A DNA stretch of 64,000 bases from Ceratodon purpureus. Taxonomy: Eukaryota > Streptophyta > Bryopsida > Pseudoditrichales > Ditrichaceae. Below are positions 1-11,628 of the stretch, in pieces (the stretch's first letter is position 1; the number at the start of each line of letters is the position of its first letter). A model generated the notes under the pieces. That model had not been told where the DNA came from, did no database searches, and saw only the letters and a list, made by a program, of their open reading frames with translations. A program made the translations under genes and the position numbers. The stretch spans positions 98,358,861 to 98,422,860 of the forward strand of contig CM026426.1 of NCBI GenBank assembly GCA_014871385.1, given 5' to 3'.

Positions 1-152
1 TCGCGGAGCCGACACAGTGGCGAAGCACAGTCACTGGCAGAGCCGACATAGAAGCTAAGCCGACCCGGCTACGCAACCGACCTGTATCTCCAGGGCATCT
101 GCCAAAAACTCCAAAGACACTGCCAGCCGCATTCTCGGACTTAAGGCAGAAC

Positions 153-3100
153 TTGGAAGAAACAAGGAGTCGATCAGTTCAAGAGCACAGGTCGGTGAAC
201 CACTCTGAAGGCATCCCTGGTAAGCATGTTCACTTCGTGAATGAGTTCCAACTTCCAGCGGAGTGGGAGCTAAATGAGGAGGACCAATGGGCAGTGGAGG
301 CGTTCAGGGCCGACCTGTTGGCTAAGCGGGAGCGGGCTAGACAGCAGCATACGACTCAAGCCCAGGGTAGGCCAGACCAAGGTAAATATCTCGTGCAGCT
401 GGAAGCCTTGCAGCAGACTACGCCGTTGGGAGTAGCATTGTCAAACCAGCAACACACAGAGCCGCAGTGGCCGGTGGAGCAGCACCCGACACTGCAGGAA
501 GCCGAGTTCAATCGGCGTGTACTTCAGAAGGCAGCCCAACGATTGGTAGCGCAGCAGTTGGCAGCTCAACAGTTGGCTGCGCAGCAGCAAGAATAGGAGC
601 AGCAGAAACAAGACCAACAGGAGCTGACGCAAATCAAGGATTGGTGGAAGGAGCCTCGAAGGAGGCACGAGCATGAGCGCACTGGAGGGATACTAGCAAG
701 GCCGCATGATTTATCTACCATGGGCAGGAGCATTTCAAGACCATTGCTTGCACAGCCGACCTTCACGACACACAGGTTTTCTAGATATTTGGGCAACGTG
801 ACAGGTGATGGGTACAACGCTCGGCAGCCGACTCAGTCAGTATGGTATCCTCGGCAATCTGCACAACCGACTGTTAGAGACTCAATACCTGGTCCAACTC
901 AGGTCGCCCGGCTAGTGGATGCTCGATCTACTCCAGCACCTCCGGACTCTAGTGTTGCTGATTTTTTGCGAGCCGACTGGACAGTGCCGACTGCCACTAA
1001 GATACAGACGACTTATCCGGCCACTTTGGCAGGATATCCCCCTGAAGTACCAATGATACGCACAGCCAACTTTAAGTTTGGTCCTCCACAGCCACCAGTC
1101 AGTGCACAGCAGAAGCAATTGCCATACCGGACATACAAGGAGGGAACTGACCCTGATGCTCACCTAAGGCATTTTGACAAGTGCGCTTGGTTTAATGGAG
1201 AAAATGATGAGATTGTACTCATCCTTTTGTTTGGAACAACCCTTGTTGATAAGGCATATAGTTGGTTTGATGATTGGTTGGATCATCACCCGAATGGTAC
1301 TTGGGATGAGGCTAAGGAGGCGTTTAAGTTGCGGTACAGAGAACAAGACTCCGATGAGCAGGTGTACATGACCCTGCGGACTTTCAAACAGGGTGAAGGG
1401 GAGAAAGTCCAGGACTATTACGAGCGCTTTATGAACCTGGTCAAGTGAGGTGAAACTGAGGTGGGTGAAGGCTTTAAGTTGACGTATTTCAGGGCAGGAT
1501 TGTTAGATTATTTGAAGGTGACAACCAGCAGTTCTACAGCCAACACCTTGACGGAACTGAAGGAGTTAGCACGACGCTGTGAGACTCACCGTACAGATGC
1601 TTCAGGGAAGAACCTGTACTTTCAGCCTAAGAAGACAGAGCCGACCAACAGCCGGTCTACTACCGCACCAATGCAGACAGACGGAGCCGACACTGCCAAC
1701 CAGAGATTTTGCACGGTGTGCAAGAAATTTGGACATGAGGATACATACTGCTTCTTCAATCCAGACAACCCCAACAACAGACTTCCCCAACCAGAAGATA
1801 AACCAATGGTGGGAGTCAGCACTGTTTTTGCTCATGAACAGGCTAGCAGCTCTAGGAGGCCTGTCAACAGCCGACCTGGAGGATATCAGAATGGCGGTTC
1901 TAGCAGAAACGATGCGTGCTACCTCTGCTTGGGCATTGATCATCAAATGCGTAACTGTCCATTACTATTGCAGTTTCAGCAATTACTAGCTTCTGAAAAA
2001 CAATGTACTCATATTGTGGGTGTCAATAGTGTGGAGTTGCAGGAGCAAGACGATCCGGAGGTGGCAGTCACGCTAATCGGAGCTGCCAGGGTGAAGGCTG
2101 GTCTACCCTTGGAAGATAGGGAAGTTAACGGGTCGGAACCAAGACAGCAGGTTGATTGGGAGAAGGAGGAGCGTCTTCGAAAGGAGTTCATTGCATTCAC
2201 AGAAGAGATAAACAGGGAGAACGAGTTGGCTTCTCAAGCTAAGGAGGAAATGCAGAAGTCGGTCACGGCCGACTTGGAAGCCAATGCTCTTGCAGGACCA
2301 ATTTTGGATGGTGACTGGATTGGTTTTCCAGACCCTGACTACTTTGGGGACATTGCAAAGGAGGTGCCTGCACCACCCACTGAGGATTGTGCCCAACCTC
2401 AGCCTCAAACTCTGGTTCAAACAATAAGGCGCCAAATTTTGGGACCACCCATTACAGTGTCGTTAGCACAACTGCTGGCAGTGGCCCCTAACCTTTCAGA
2501 GTACCTGACGGCTCAACTGTTCCCGGACCGTACGAACAAGCCGACTACGTCTGTAGACTTGGTCGAGCCGCCTCCACCGTCTGACCTTGCAGAGCCGACT
2601 GCGTGTGCCGACTCGGTCCAGCCGTCTCCACTGGCTGACCTTGCAGAGCCGACTGCAATTGTCGACTCGATCGAGCCGCCTGCACCGGATGACCTTGCAG
2701 AGCCGACCGCCAATCACATTTCACCAGATTCATCTACTGATCCAAAGGTAAAGCCTGCGGTGGTTGTCGGAGCTGTGGGTATTGATCTTGATTTCCCTGT
2801 GATTCCTGCACAGGTGGAGGATTTGACCTTTGAGAACGTACTTCTGGAAGAAGGCTCTAGAGTCAGCTTGATCATAGAAGAGGAGAAGGTGACGGTACAA
2901 GCATAACAGGATGCCATCGGATTCAAGCAGCGGCTGCTATTTGTCAACACTGCATTGAGGAAGACAATCTTGGCAACGGAGCAGACAGGAGCACAGCAGG
3001 AGCATTTTTACTGCCCAACCGCTTTAGACAGTGAAGTCCCAATTCCAGGAGGCAGCTCCTTAGGTGGTTCTTGCGAGCCGACTCCTTTACACAGCCGACC

Positions 3101-3327
3101 GCCACAGTCTTCTTAAGAGGGCTCTCAGGATGATTATCAGGGCGCCAATCGAGCTTCCAGGAAGCCAATTTGTGCACAGCCGACTTCTACGACGCCGACT
3201 GTTTCAAACTTAAGCTCCACCGATGGGCTCAAGCAAGAGCGACACCAACAACGGACGACTTCATGGCAAGTGTCAGCATCGCTAGAAGTTAGGCAGGGAT
3301 TCCATGTTTCTGATACCAAGGATTAGT
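153..3327 (+). pseudogene. Gag-type coding region of copy A
   Basis: The product would be a retroelement Gag, the structural protein that binds element RNA. A Q/A-rich N-terminal part is followed by a retrotransposon gag core, recognisable by the YREQDSDEQVYMTLRTF stretch and the downstream FKQGEGEKVQDYYERF segment. Two cysteine clusters follow, one resembling a zinc knuckle (CYLCLGIDHQMRNC) and one CTVCKKFGHEDTYC. A long acidic, proline-rich tail contains a three-unit tandem repeat. Copy B has the same order. The region is broken in a few places. The start shown is the first methionine in the visible part; the true start may lie before the window. Confidence 0.75.
2551..2712 (+). repeat. 54-bp tandem repeat, three units, in gag
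   Basis: Three consecutive 54-bp units encode 18-residue repeats of the form (V/A)D(L/S)(V/I)(E/Q)P.P..DLAEPTA. Each unit contains GACCTTGCAGAGCCGAC near its end. The matching part of copy B (about 10030-10110) is shorter, so the array has changed length since the copies separated. Confidence 0.85.
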
Positions 3328-3440
3328 TTTCTTCACCACGGTTTAGTAGTTTAGTCAGTTTTTCTTACTTCACCGCTTTGCCTTTTTTCCACTTACCACC
3401 CTTTCTTTTAGTCTCCATGCGTTCTGAGGGTAGAACTACC

Positions 3441-3455
3441 GGAAAAAGGGGATAA
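3441..3455 (+). promoter_or_regulatory. Polypurine tract of copy A
   Basis: GGAAAAAGGGGATAA lies directly before the TG of the 3' LTR, the expected place for the plus-strand primer. Copy B has almost the same tract before its own 3' LTR. Confidence 0.75.
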
Positions 3456-3886
3456 TGTTAATCGGAGATTTCTTAATCTCTCCTTCCTTAGTCTCCACTA
3501 GCTGTTTTACGGTTTTTCATCCCTGTCCCCGACAGCCATCCAGTCGGCTGGATGAGCTCTGTCGTAGCCAACTCGATGAATTCTGTCGCAGCCGACTGGA
3601 TGATTCTGTTAGTTTTCAGAGGGTTTAAGAGGCAGGTTTAGGGTTTTGGGAGATCATTCTACACTAGAGCAGGTAGAGTCATAGAGGTCTAAGAGCTGTT
3701 AGGAGCTGCTGTACCATGTTTTGGGGCTGTTTTGACCCATTTTATGCAGTTTTGACCTCTTTTTGCACTTGTATTGTACATTTCCAGCATTCTATGAAGG
3801 TTTGGAGCACTTAGTTTAGTTGGGTTTTGTTGGGTTTTGATGGTATTGTGAAGCTAGGGTTTAGTGGTTGAATCCTCCCTTTACCA
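3456..3886 (+). repeat. 3' LTR of copy A
   Basis: This 431-bp LTR begins TGTTAATCGGAG and ends CCTCCCTTTACCA. It aligns along its length with the 457-bp LTRs of copy B and with the LTR at 55320-56151. Its first third carries diverged copies of a short unit built around GCCGACTGGATGA. Its partner lies outside the window, so neither age nor target duplication can be read. Confidence 0.85.
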
Positions 3887-4808
3887 ACACACATCTTCCA
3901 ACACCACACAACCAACTCCAAGGGCTCTTTCCTTGCTACTTCCAAGAAATTAGGAAAGAGAAAGAATGAGCTCTCAGAGGTAGAAATTCTAGGGCTTTGG
4001 CCCCCTATCCTTCCAATTTTTTCTTTTGCTTTTTCTCTAATTTTAGACCAACACCATTGAATAAGTGCCCTCTTACCTACTCTAAATATCAATAAGCTGT
4101 TTATTCCTTCATTTGTGAAGAAATGCCCTCTCCTCGATTAATTTTTTTAAAGACTAATCAAACTGATTTTATATTATCTGATTTCAATTTGTAATCTAAT
4201 TAACAAGCAGAAAATCGAATTCAAAATCTAACTCCAAAATTGGATTCACAATACTCTAATTACCATACTGTCATGTTCTTTTCTAGACTTTTTAAAGTTT
4301 TTAAATAGTTTTAATCAATAGTGAATTCGCTAATTTATTGGTCAAACTTTTAAATAAAATAATATCATATGACAAAGATTTATGGAAATTGTGTTATTGA
4401 CTCTAAATCTTAGGAAGCACCATCAATTTTGTTTTTGAATTTTTGGACCATGTTTTAATTTTTTTTCCAATTTCACTCAAACTCATTATCATAACTTTTT
4501 TCTATTTTGTATGATTTCCTACCAATTTTTACTGCTCTTCCAAAGTTGTTAGTGTAAAGGGGGAAGATAGAAGAACTTAGTGCAATAATATCCATAATAA
4601 GCTCCTTAATTGGGATTTAAACCGCAACTAATGACTTTTGGTCAATTCTTACCTAGTTTGATTAATCTATGACTAAAATTCATAAAAAATGAAGAAATCA
4701 TGCAATATGGATCATTTTGGCCAGTTAGAGAGCTCCAAACAGTAATTAAACAACGCCTTAAGCAACAAAAAAATTTGCATGTTTTGAAAAGACATAGAAA
4801 CAAGGTTT
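3887..4808. other. AT-rich spacer without recognisable gene
   Basis: This stretch lies between the LTR of copy A and the left end of the CACTA transposon. Open frames are short and resemble nothing known. It is presumably host intergenic DNA or unrecognised repeat. Confidence 0.6.
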
Positions 4809-4811
4809 TAT

Positions 4812-4823
4812 CACTAGTGGAAA
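4812..4823 (+). repeat. CACTA left terminal inverted repeat
   Basis: CACTAGTGGAAA is preceded by TAT. The first eight bases are themselves palindromic. Weaker similarity with the right end continues inwards (TTTGACTG, ATTCCAT). CACTA transposases recognise such ends and make a 3-bp target duplication. Confidence 0.93.
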
Positions 4824-5483
4824 GGGCGTCCAGTTTGACTGGTCTGCTGACCAATTCCATGACCAATACGAGCTGAGGTGACCGTGCCCAATTGTAGTCA
4901 TCTCATTTTCGTTTCAGTCAAATCGGACAGCCTATTGTGGGAGACGCTCTCATAGAACGAAGCTGAAGATTTGCGGTGTCGGGCCCACTGCAATGAAAGG
5001 AAGGTAACTGCGGGTTGTAATTTTCCCCGATATCCTTACCCTGTGAATGTCCCCCATAGTATCAGGGCGGGTCATGAGAATCTGTTATCCGTATTTAGAA
5101 CCGCCTCAGGGCACGTAATCCGGATTGAGATTGAGACTCATGTTCTGACGTTTATGTACTATATCCTTGTTGATATCGGTCAGTATCCGGTAGAGATGCC
5201 CTGATCCGGTAAGTGAGACTGAGGTCCGGCACATAGGTACATTATGACTGAGGACCCGATTCTTAGTGTATGTCCGGGGTCCTTATTGTAGACCGCCTGG
5301 TCGTGAGTAGAAAACCGGTTCTCATGGATATACCCGGACCGTCCGATATTGATAGCTGGATTGGAGTGAATTAAATGATAAAAATGATTTAAAATTTCAG
5401 AAATGAAATTATATCGTGCCCTAATTTCCGTCTGAACGTTTTCCGAGAATTGAAGCAGCAATTGTGAAAAACACATTGCACAT
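4824..5483. other. CACTA left subterminal region
   Basis: No gene is seen. The stretch is rich in short motifs containing TCCGG, CCGGA and CCGGT. The 10-mer ACCCGGACCG at 5332-5341 recurs in the same orientation in the right subterminal region (43681-43690). In plant CACTA elements, repeated subterminal motifs bind the TNPA-type protein. Whether these do is inference. Confidence 0.6.
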
Positions 5484-5940
5484 TGTTAACCGGAGACCCA
5501 ACCGGTCTCTCCCTTTAACCCCATCCAGTCCCCTCTCAGTTTCATCCAGGAAGTGTCCCGATAGTCATCCAGTTCCTACGGATGAACTCTGTCAGTCGCC
5601 TGGATGAACTCTATCGGAGCCGACTGGATGAACTTTGTCGAAGCTGACTGGATGATTCGATCCGTTTTCAGGGGGTTTAAGAGGCAGGTTTAGGGTTTTG
5701 GGAGATCATTCTACACTAGAGCAGGTAGAGTCAGAGAGGTCTGAGAGCTGTTAGGAACTGCTGTACCATGTGTTTGGGGCTGTTTTGACCCATTTTATGC
5801 AGTTTTGACCTCTTTTTACACTTGAATAGTACATTTCCAGCAACTTATGAGTGTTTGGAGCACTTAGCTTAGTTGGGTTTTGTTGGGTTTTGATGGGATT
5901 GTGAAGGCTAGGGTTTAGTTGGTAAATCCTCCCTTTACCA
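5484..5940 (+). repeat. 5' LTR of copy B
   Basis: It begins TGTTAACCGGAG and ends CCCTTTACCA, and has the same length as its 3' partner. It carries several short units around CCGACTGGATGAAC in the presumed U3. Confidence 0.92.
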
Positions 5941-7133
5941 TTGGCGACCATGCTTTAGTTTGTACCATGTGATCTCCTGCTGGTTGTAGGCTGTTCCACA
6001 CACTAGAGAGGTCCTGAAGTACACACATTAGGTCTGCAGAGGTGCAGCAGTGACTGTCAGGAGTGTTTAGGGTGCTGAACTGCTGTTACTGTAATTCCGA
6101 GGTGCTGAATAGTTGCTGGTAGGGTGTAGGGAGTCACTGCAGTGTTAGTATCGGTCAGCAGAGTCTGTCCAGTCACTGGCAGGGTCCCAAGGCTTCTGAT
6201 ATATAGCAAGACTGTTGCAGTAGAGAGAGCAGTGGCGGCCAAAGAGTTTCAGGTGTTTTTAGAGGTGGAAACATTGGTGCAGCAACGGAGGCAGTCCAGC
6301 ACGTGCTCAGGGAGCAGTAGAAGCAGAGGCGGCTCTGTTGGAGGCTGGTGGACGCAGGTGCTGTGAGGAGGTGGAGGGCCTGATTTGCCTTGGCGTCAAT
6401 CCCTGTGAACTGAGGGCAGTTTAAGAGCGAAAAAGGGGATAGGGCTGCTACAGGTCAAATTTGTATTCCCACTGTAAAAAGGGGCGAAAGGTAAGTAACC
6501 CGAAATTTTAGGAATTAAAATTTTAAATTTCAGATCCAAAAATTTGGGGTCTTAAAAATTTGAATTTTGAATTTTGAATTTGAGGACCTCAATTTGGGAC
6601 CTCCTTCGGCTGTGCGGACCTGGATTTGGGAATCTCGGTCGGCAATGGGACGTCGATTTTGGGGACATCGGTTGACATTGAGAACCTGGAATTGAGATTG
6701 GCACAGGTCAGAACAAAGTGGTAATTTGGGTTGCTGAGTGCAGTTGGACAGATTCAGGGTGATTTCTGTTTCAAATATCGTCAGAACAGTAACTAGTACT
6801 ATAACCACGGGACTGGATTTGTTAAGGGTCAATACAGTGTGAAATAGGGGATAGGAACTAGTTAGGGGCAATTTTGCACAACTGCCTTGGTTTGTTCCTA
6901 TTTGCTAAAAAAAAAAGTGTCTCTAAACACTAATTAGGCCACACAGCCGTTTGTAGGGTTGCTGAGTCTAAAGTGGCAGGGACTACAAAATGTAAGGGAA
7001 GGAGCCAAGTATTGGTAGCTGACTAATTGGAGGAGGCCGAGCAGAGCCGATTGCAATGGACAGGGAGTAACAGCCGCCAAGACTAGGATGCACACACAGT
7101 CGACTGAACGCAGCCGACTGACAGTATCAGGCG
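5941..7133 (+). other. Leader of copy B, with possible primer-binding site
   Basis: The bases right after the 5' LTR, TTGGCGACCATG, are at the usual place of a tRNA primer-binding site; I cannot name the tRNA. The rest is untranslated leader with an AT-rich block near 6500-6580. No gene is seen. Confidence 0.5.
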
Positions 7134-10100
7134 TTGATACCCATGGAAGAAGGTGACTTGAATGATCTGCAAGATGAGAGACAAGCCATGGAGGGGTACA
7201 AACGTTGGCTGCAACATGAGGAGCAGACAGTAGAGCCGACATCACCTGAGGTACGCAGCCGACTTAGCTCGCAGGGCAGTGCAGCTATGCAGGAGGGTGG
7301 ACTCATTGACATGGAGGTCGAAAATGACATTTCACCATCAGACGGGAGGACACAAGAAAGCCGATTTGAAGAGGGAAGGCAGTTCGAAAAAGAGGATAGA
7401 CTGGACAGTCATCCTGATCAAGCCAACATTCCCTGGGGATGTGAGGACAAGAGAAGGACTGCGTCATTCAGGGACGACTTCTCCCCTGTAGTGGACGACT
7501 ACAACACATTCTATGAGGAGAGACGTCAGACAAAGGAGGTCATTGCGGAGCGGACTCAGTGGCCAAGCACAGTCACTAGCAGAGCCAACATAGAAGCGGA
7601 GCCAACCCGGCTACGCAGCCGACCTGTATCTTCGGGGCACCTGCCAAAAACTCCAGAGACACTGCCAGCCGCATTTCAGAACTTAAGGCAGAAGTTGGAA
7701 GAAACCAGGAGTCAATCAGCTCAAGAGCATGGGCAAGTGAACCACCAAGATAGTATACATGGCAGGAATGTTCACTTCTTGGATGAATTTCGATTGCGGT
7801 CGGGATGGGAGCTGGAAGAAGAGGACCAATATGCACTGGAGGCCTTTGAGGCGGACTTACTAGCCAAGAAGGAAAGGGCGAGGCAACACCAAGCAAGTCA
7901 ACACCAAGGCAGGCAGGACCCAAGAAAGTACCTCATGCAGCTAGAGGCTTTGCAACAAGGTGCAGCATCGGGAGTGGCATCACTGCACCACTGGCATACA
8001 GAGCCACAGTGGCCAGAGAAGAATCCAACACCACAGGAGGCCGACTTTGACCGCCGCATTGAAGAAGCAATGCAGAGATTGGCAGCACATCAGTTGGCAG
8101 CACAACAGTCGGCAGCGCAGCACTTGGCAGCACAGCACTTGGCTACCCAGCAGAGGGAACAAGAAGGGCTTAAACGAGAGCAGCATGAGCATATACGAAT
8201 CGAGGATTTGTGGAAGGAGCAAAAAAGGAGGCAGGAGTATGAGAGCATTGGAGAGATACCAGCAAGGCCGCCTGATTTATCTACTTATCATTTAGAGTCA
8301 ACTGTGGGCAAGAGCGTTTCAAGACCATTGCTTCCAGAGCCGACCTTGACACCACATAAGTTTTCTGGATATTTGGGTAGCCGGACAGGTGCTGTGTACG
8401 ACGCACGACAGCCAACTCAATCAGTGTGGTATCCTGGGCAATCTGCACAGCCAGCTGTTGGAGACTCAATACCTCGTCCAATTGATGTAGCTCGGTCACT
8501 GGATGCTCGGCCTACTCCAGCACCTCCGGGCTATAGTTTTGGTGATCTTTCGCGAGCCGACCGGGCAGTGCCGACTGCCACTAAAATACAGACGACTTAT
8601 CCGGCCACTTTGGCAGGATGTCCCTCTGTAGTACCAGTAGTGCGCACAGCCGACTTTAAGTTAGCTCTTCCAAGGCCACCAATCAGTGCAGAGCGGAAGC
8701 AATTACCGTGCCGGGCATACAAGGACGGAACTCACCCTGATGCTCACCTGAGGCATTTTGACAAGTGTGTTTGGTACAATGGAGAGACAGATGAGATTGT
8801 CATCATCCTCCTGTTTGGAACAACCCTTGTTGATAAGGCCCAGACTTGGTTTGATGATTGGCTGGATCATTACCCCAATTGTACTTGGGAGGAGGCAAAG
8901 GAGGCATTCAAGATGCGGTTCAGGGAACAAGATTCTAATGAACAGGTGTTCATGACTCTAAGGACCTTCAAACAAGGTGAGGGGGAGAAGGTTCAAGACT
9001 ATTATGAGAGGTTTACAAAACTGGTCAAGTGTTTGCAAACAGATGTTGGAGAAGGCTTCAAGCTGACCTACTTCAGGTCAGGCCTGCTGGACTACCTGAA
9101 GGTCACCACAAGCGCCCATACAGCCAACACTCTGGCTGATTTGCAGGAGGTAGCTCTGCGCTGTGAAACCAACTGCATCAATGCCTTAGGGGAGGAACTG
9201 TACTTTCAAGCCCGGCATACAGAGCCGACTAGTGGACAGCCGACTACCTTATCAGCTTAGGCGGAGGGAGCAGAGTCAAATAGTGGGAGGTATTGCACTG
9301 TCTGCAAGAAATACGGCCATGACGATGCTTACTGTTTTTTCAACCCAGCCAACCCGAACAATAGACTTCCACGACCAGAAGGTACACCAATTGTGGGGGT
9401 CGACGAAGTAACTGCTTAGCAACACGGTAGCAACTCAAGCCGACCTGTTAACAGCCGACTTGTTGACAGCCGACCTGGAGGGTACCAGCATGATGGCTAT
9501 GGCCAAATCGATACTTGCTATATTTGCGACGAGACCGACCATCAAATGCGCAACTGTCCTTACAAGTTGAGGTTTGAGCAGTTTGTGGCATCTAGAACAC
9601 TTGGTAGTGATACTATGGGTGTCAATAATGTGGAACTGCAGGAGCTGGAAGTGGAGGAGCTGGAACTGCAAGAGCCATCTAAGGTGGCAATTTCTCTAAC
9701 GAGAGCAGCAAGACTGGAGGTGGGTCTTCCGTTGGAAGACAGAGAGGCACAGGAGGAGCTTCAAGGGGCCACAACAACCAACTTGGATGCCAACGCACCT
9801 ACAGCACCAACTCTGGATGGTGACTGGATTGGTTTTATTAACCCTGATTGTCTACAAGATATCCCAAAGAAGGCGCCTGACACAAATATGGAGAGTCTTC
9901 CCAGAACCCAGCTAGAAGCTTTGGTGCAGGAGATTAGCCGCCAAATCCTGGAGACCCCGATTACAGTATTGTTAGGACAACTGTTGGCAGTGGCCCCTAC
10001 TCTCACAGAGTACTTGAAGAGTCAAGTGTTCGAGCAAGTGCGTGCGAGCCGACTGCATCTGAAGACTCGATTGAGCCGCCTGTACCAGCCGACCAACCCG

Positions 10101-10738
10101 AGCCGACTGTGAAACAGGGTTCACTTGAGTTGATTCCAAGGGTCTCCAATGATCCAAGGATACAACCTACGGTGGTTGTTGGAGCTGTGAATATTAATCT
10201 TCATCATCCTGTGATTTCTGTACAGGTGGAGGATTGGACCTTTAAGAACGTACTTCTGGAAGAGGGCTCTACAGTCAGCTTGGTTACAGAAGAGGAGAAG
10301 GTGACGGTACCAGCGTTACAGGAGGCCATTGGATTCAAGCAGCGGCTGCACTTTGTCAACACTGCATTGAGGGAGACAATCTTGGCAGCAGAGCAGATAG
10401 CAGTACGGCAGGAGGATTTTCACTACCCAACTGCTTTAGACAGTGCGGTCCCATTTCGAGGAGGGAGCCCCCTAGGTGGTTTCTTTGAGCCAACTCCTTT
10501 ACAGAGCCGACCGCCACAGCCTTCTTCAGAGGACTCTCAGGATGATTATCAGGGCGCCACTCCAGCTTTTACGAAGCCGACTTTTACACAGCCGACTTCT
10601 ATGGAGCCAACTGTTTCAAACTTAAGCTCCACCAATGGGCCCAAGGAAGAGCGACACCACCAATGGACGACTTCACGGCAGCAGCTAGCATCACTGCTAG
10701 TTAGGAAGGGGTTCCATGTGTTTGATACCAAGGATTAG
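7134..10738 (+). pseudogene. Gag-type coding region of copy B
   Basis: This is homologous along its length to the gag of copy A. It has a long Q/A-rich N-terminal part, then a gag core with the FREQDSNEQVFMTLRTF motif. One cysteine cluster of the form C..C...GH.....C and another CYICDETDHQMRNC follow. The tail is acidic and ends with a conserved segment shared with copy A (FKQRLHFVNTALRETIL). It is presumably a structural protein that packages element RNA. Nothing resembling a protease or polymerase follows it before the 3' LTR. The frame has about one or two breaks. The start shown is the first ATG after the leader. Confidence 0.8.
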
Positions 10739-10853
10739 TTTTCTTCTCTACCATTTACTAGTGTAGTCAGTTTTTTTACTGCAAGCCGCTTAGCCTTCTT
10801 TCCATTTACCACCCTTTCTTTTAGTCTCCATGCGTTCTGAGGGCAGAGCTACC

Positions 10854-10868
10854 AGAAAAAGGGGATAA
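10854..10868 (+). promoter_or_regulatory. Polypurine tract of copy B
   Basis: A purine run ending AAAAAGGGGATAA abuts the TG of the 3' LTR, matching the tract of copy A. Confidence 0.78.
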
Positions 10869-11325
10869 TGTTAACCGGAGACCCAACCGGTCTCTCCCTT
10901 TAACCCCATCCAGTTCCCTCTCAGTTTCATCCAGGAAGTGTCCCGATAGTCATCCAGTTCCTACGGATGAACTCTGTCAATCGGCTGGATGAACTCTGTC
11001 GGAGCCGACTGGATGAACTTTGTCAAAGCCGACTGGATGATTCGATCCGTTTTCAGGGGGTTTAAGAGGCAGGTTTAGGGTTTTGGGAGATCATTCTACA
11101 CTAGAGCAGGTAGAGTTAGAGAGGTCTAAGAGCTGTTAGGAACTGCTGTACCATGTGTTTGGGGCTGTTTTGACCCATTTTATGCAGTTTTGACCTCTTT
11201 TTGCACTTGTATTGTACATTTCCAGCAACTTATGAGTGTTTGGAGCACTTAGCTTAGTTGGGTTTTGTTGGGTTTTGATGGGATTGTGAAGGCTAGGGTT
11301 TAGTTGGTAAATCCTCCCTTTACCA
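10869..11325 (+). repeat. 3' LTR of copy B
   Basis: It is 457 bp, starts TGTTAACCGGAG and ends CCCTTTACCA, and is followed by the target duplicate CACAT. It differs from the 5' LTR at about 11 positions. Confidence 0.92.
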
Positions 11326-11628
11326 CACATGCACAGTGGAGTGGTTTGAGGAGGATTGCTACATTCAGTCAATCAGATAGACGTAGTCGAGCATGTCAAA
11401 CAACACGCCCAAGTGTATACAAAATTGCCTTACTAAGAGGAATGAAATGCGTAAATGGAAATCCTTTTATTATTTCAAACGAGGAATGATCGACAAGCGA
11501 TTCAGAAGCTGAGAATCGTGGCTTACAACGCAGTCATTGCTGCGGTACATAATATAAGATACGGAATTCAGATATCGACAAGGTCTACATGGGAAATGGT
11601 CATGTTCTTTGTACTGTAATAGAATGAC

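Larger units (their letters stand above)
1..3886 (+). mobile_element. Gag-only LTR retroelement, copy A (3' part)
   Basis: This is the 3' part of an LTR element whose 5' end lies outside the window. It has a gag-type coding region, then a purine-rich tract just before 3456, then a 3' LTR starting TG and ending CA. It is the same family as copy B at 5484-11325, with matching gag, tract and LTR. No protease, reverse transcriptase, RNase H or integrase is visible between gag and LTR. It therefore resembles the non-autonomous TR-GAG class, which depends on enzymes supplied by other elements. It is a fossil with a few breaks in the coding region. Confidence 0.85.
5484..11325 (+). mobile_element. 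Gag-only LTR retroelement, copy B (full length)
   Basis: Two 457-bp LTRs (TG...CA) flank an internal region of about 4.9 kb holding only gag-type coding sequence. The direct repeat CACAT lies at 5479-5483 and 11326-11330. The LTRs differ at about 11 positions by eye (2.4%). With commonly used plant rates that suggests insertion roughly one million years ago. No pol domain is present, so it fits the non-autonomous TR-GAG type. It is inserted in the left arm of the CACTA element. It is structurally whole, with about one or two breaks in the coding region. Confidence 0.92.
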
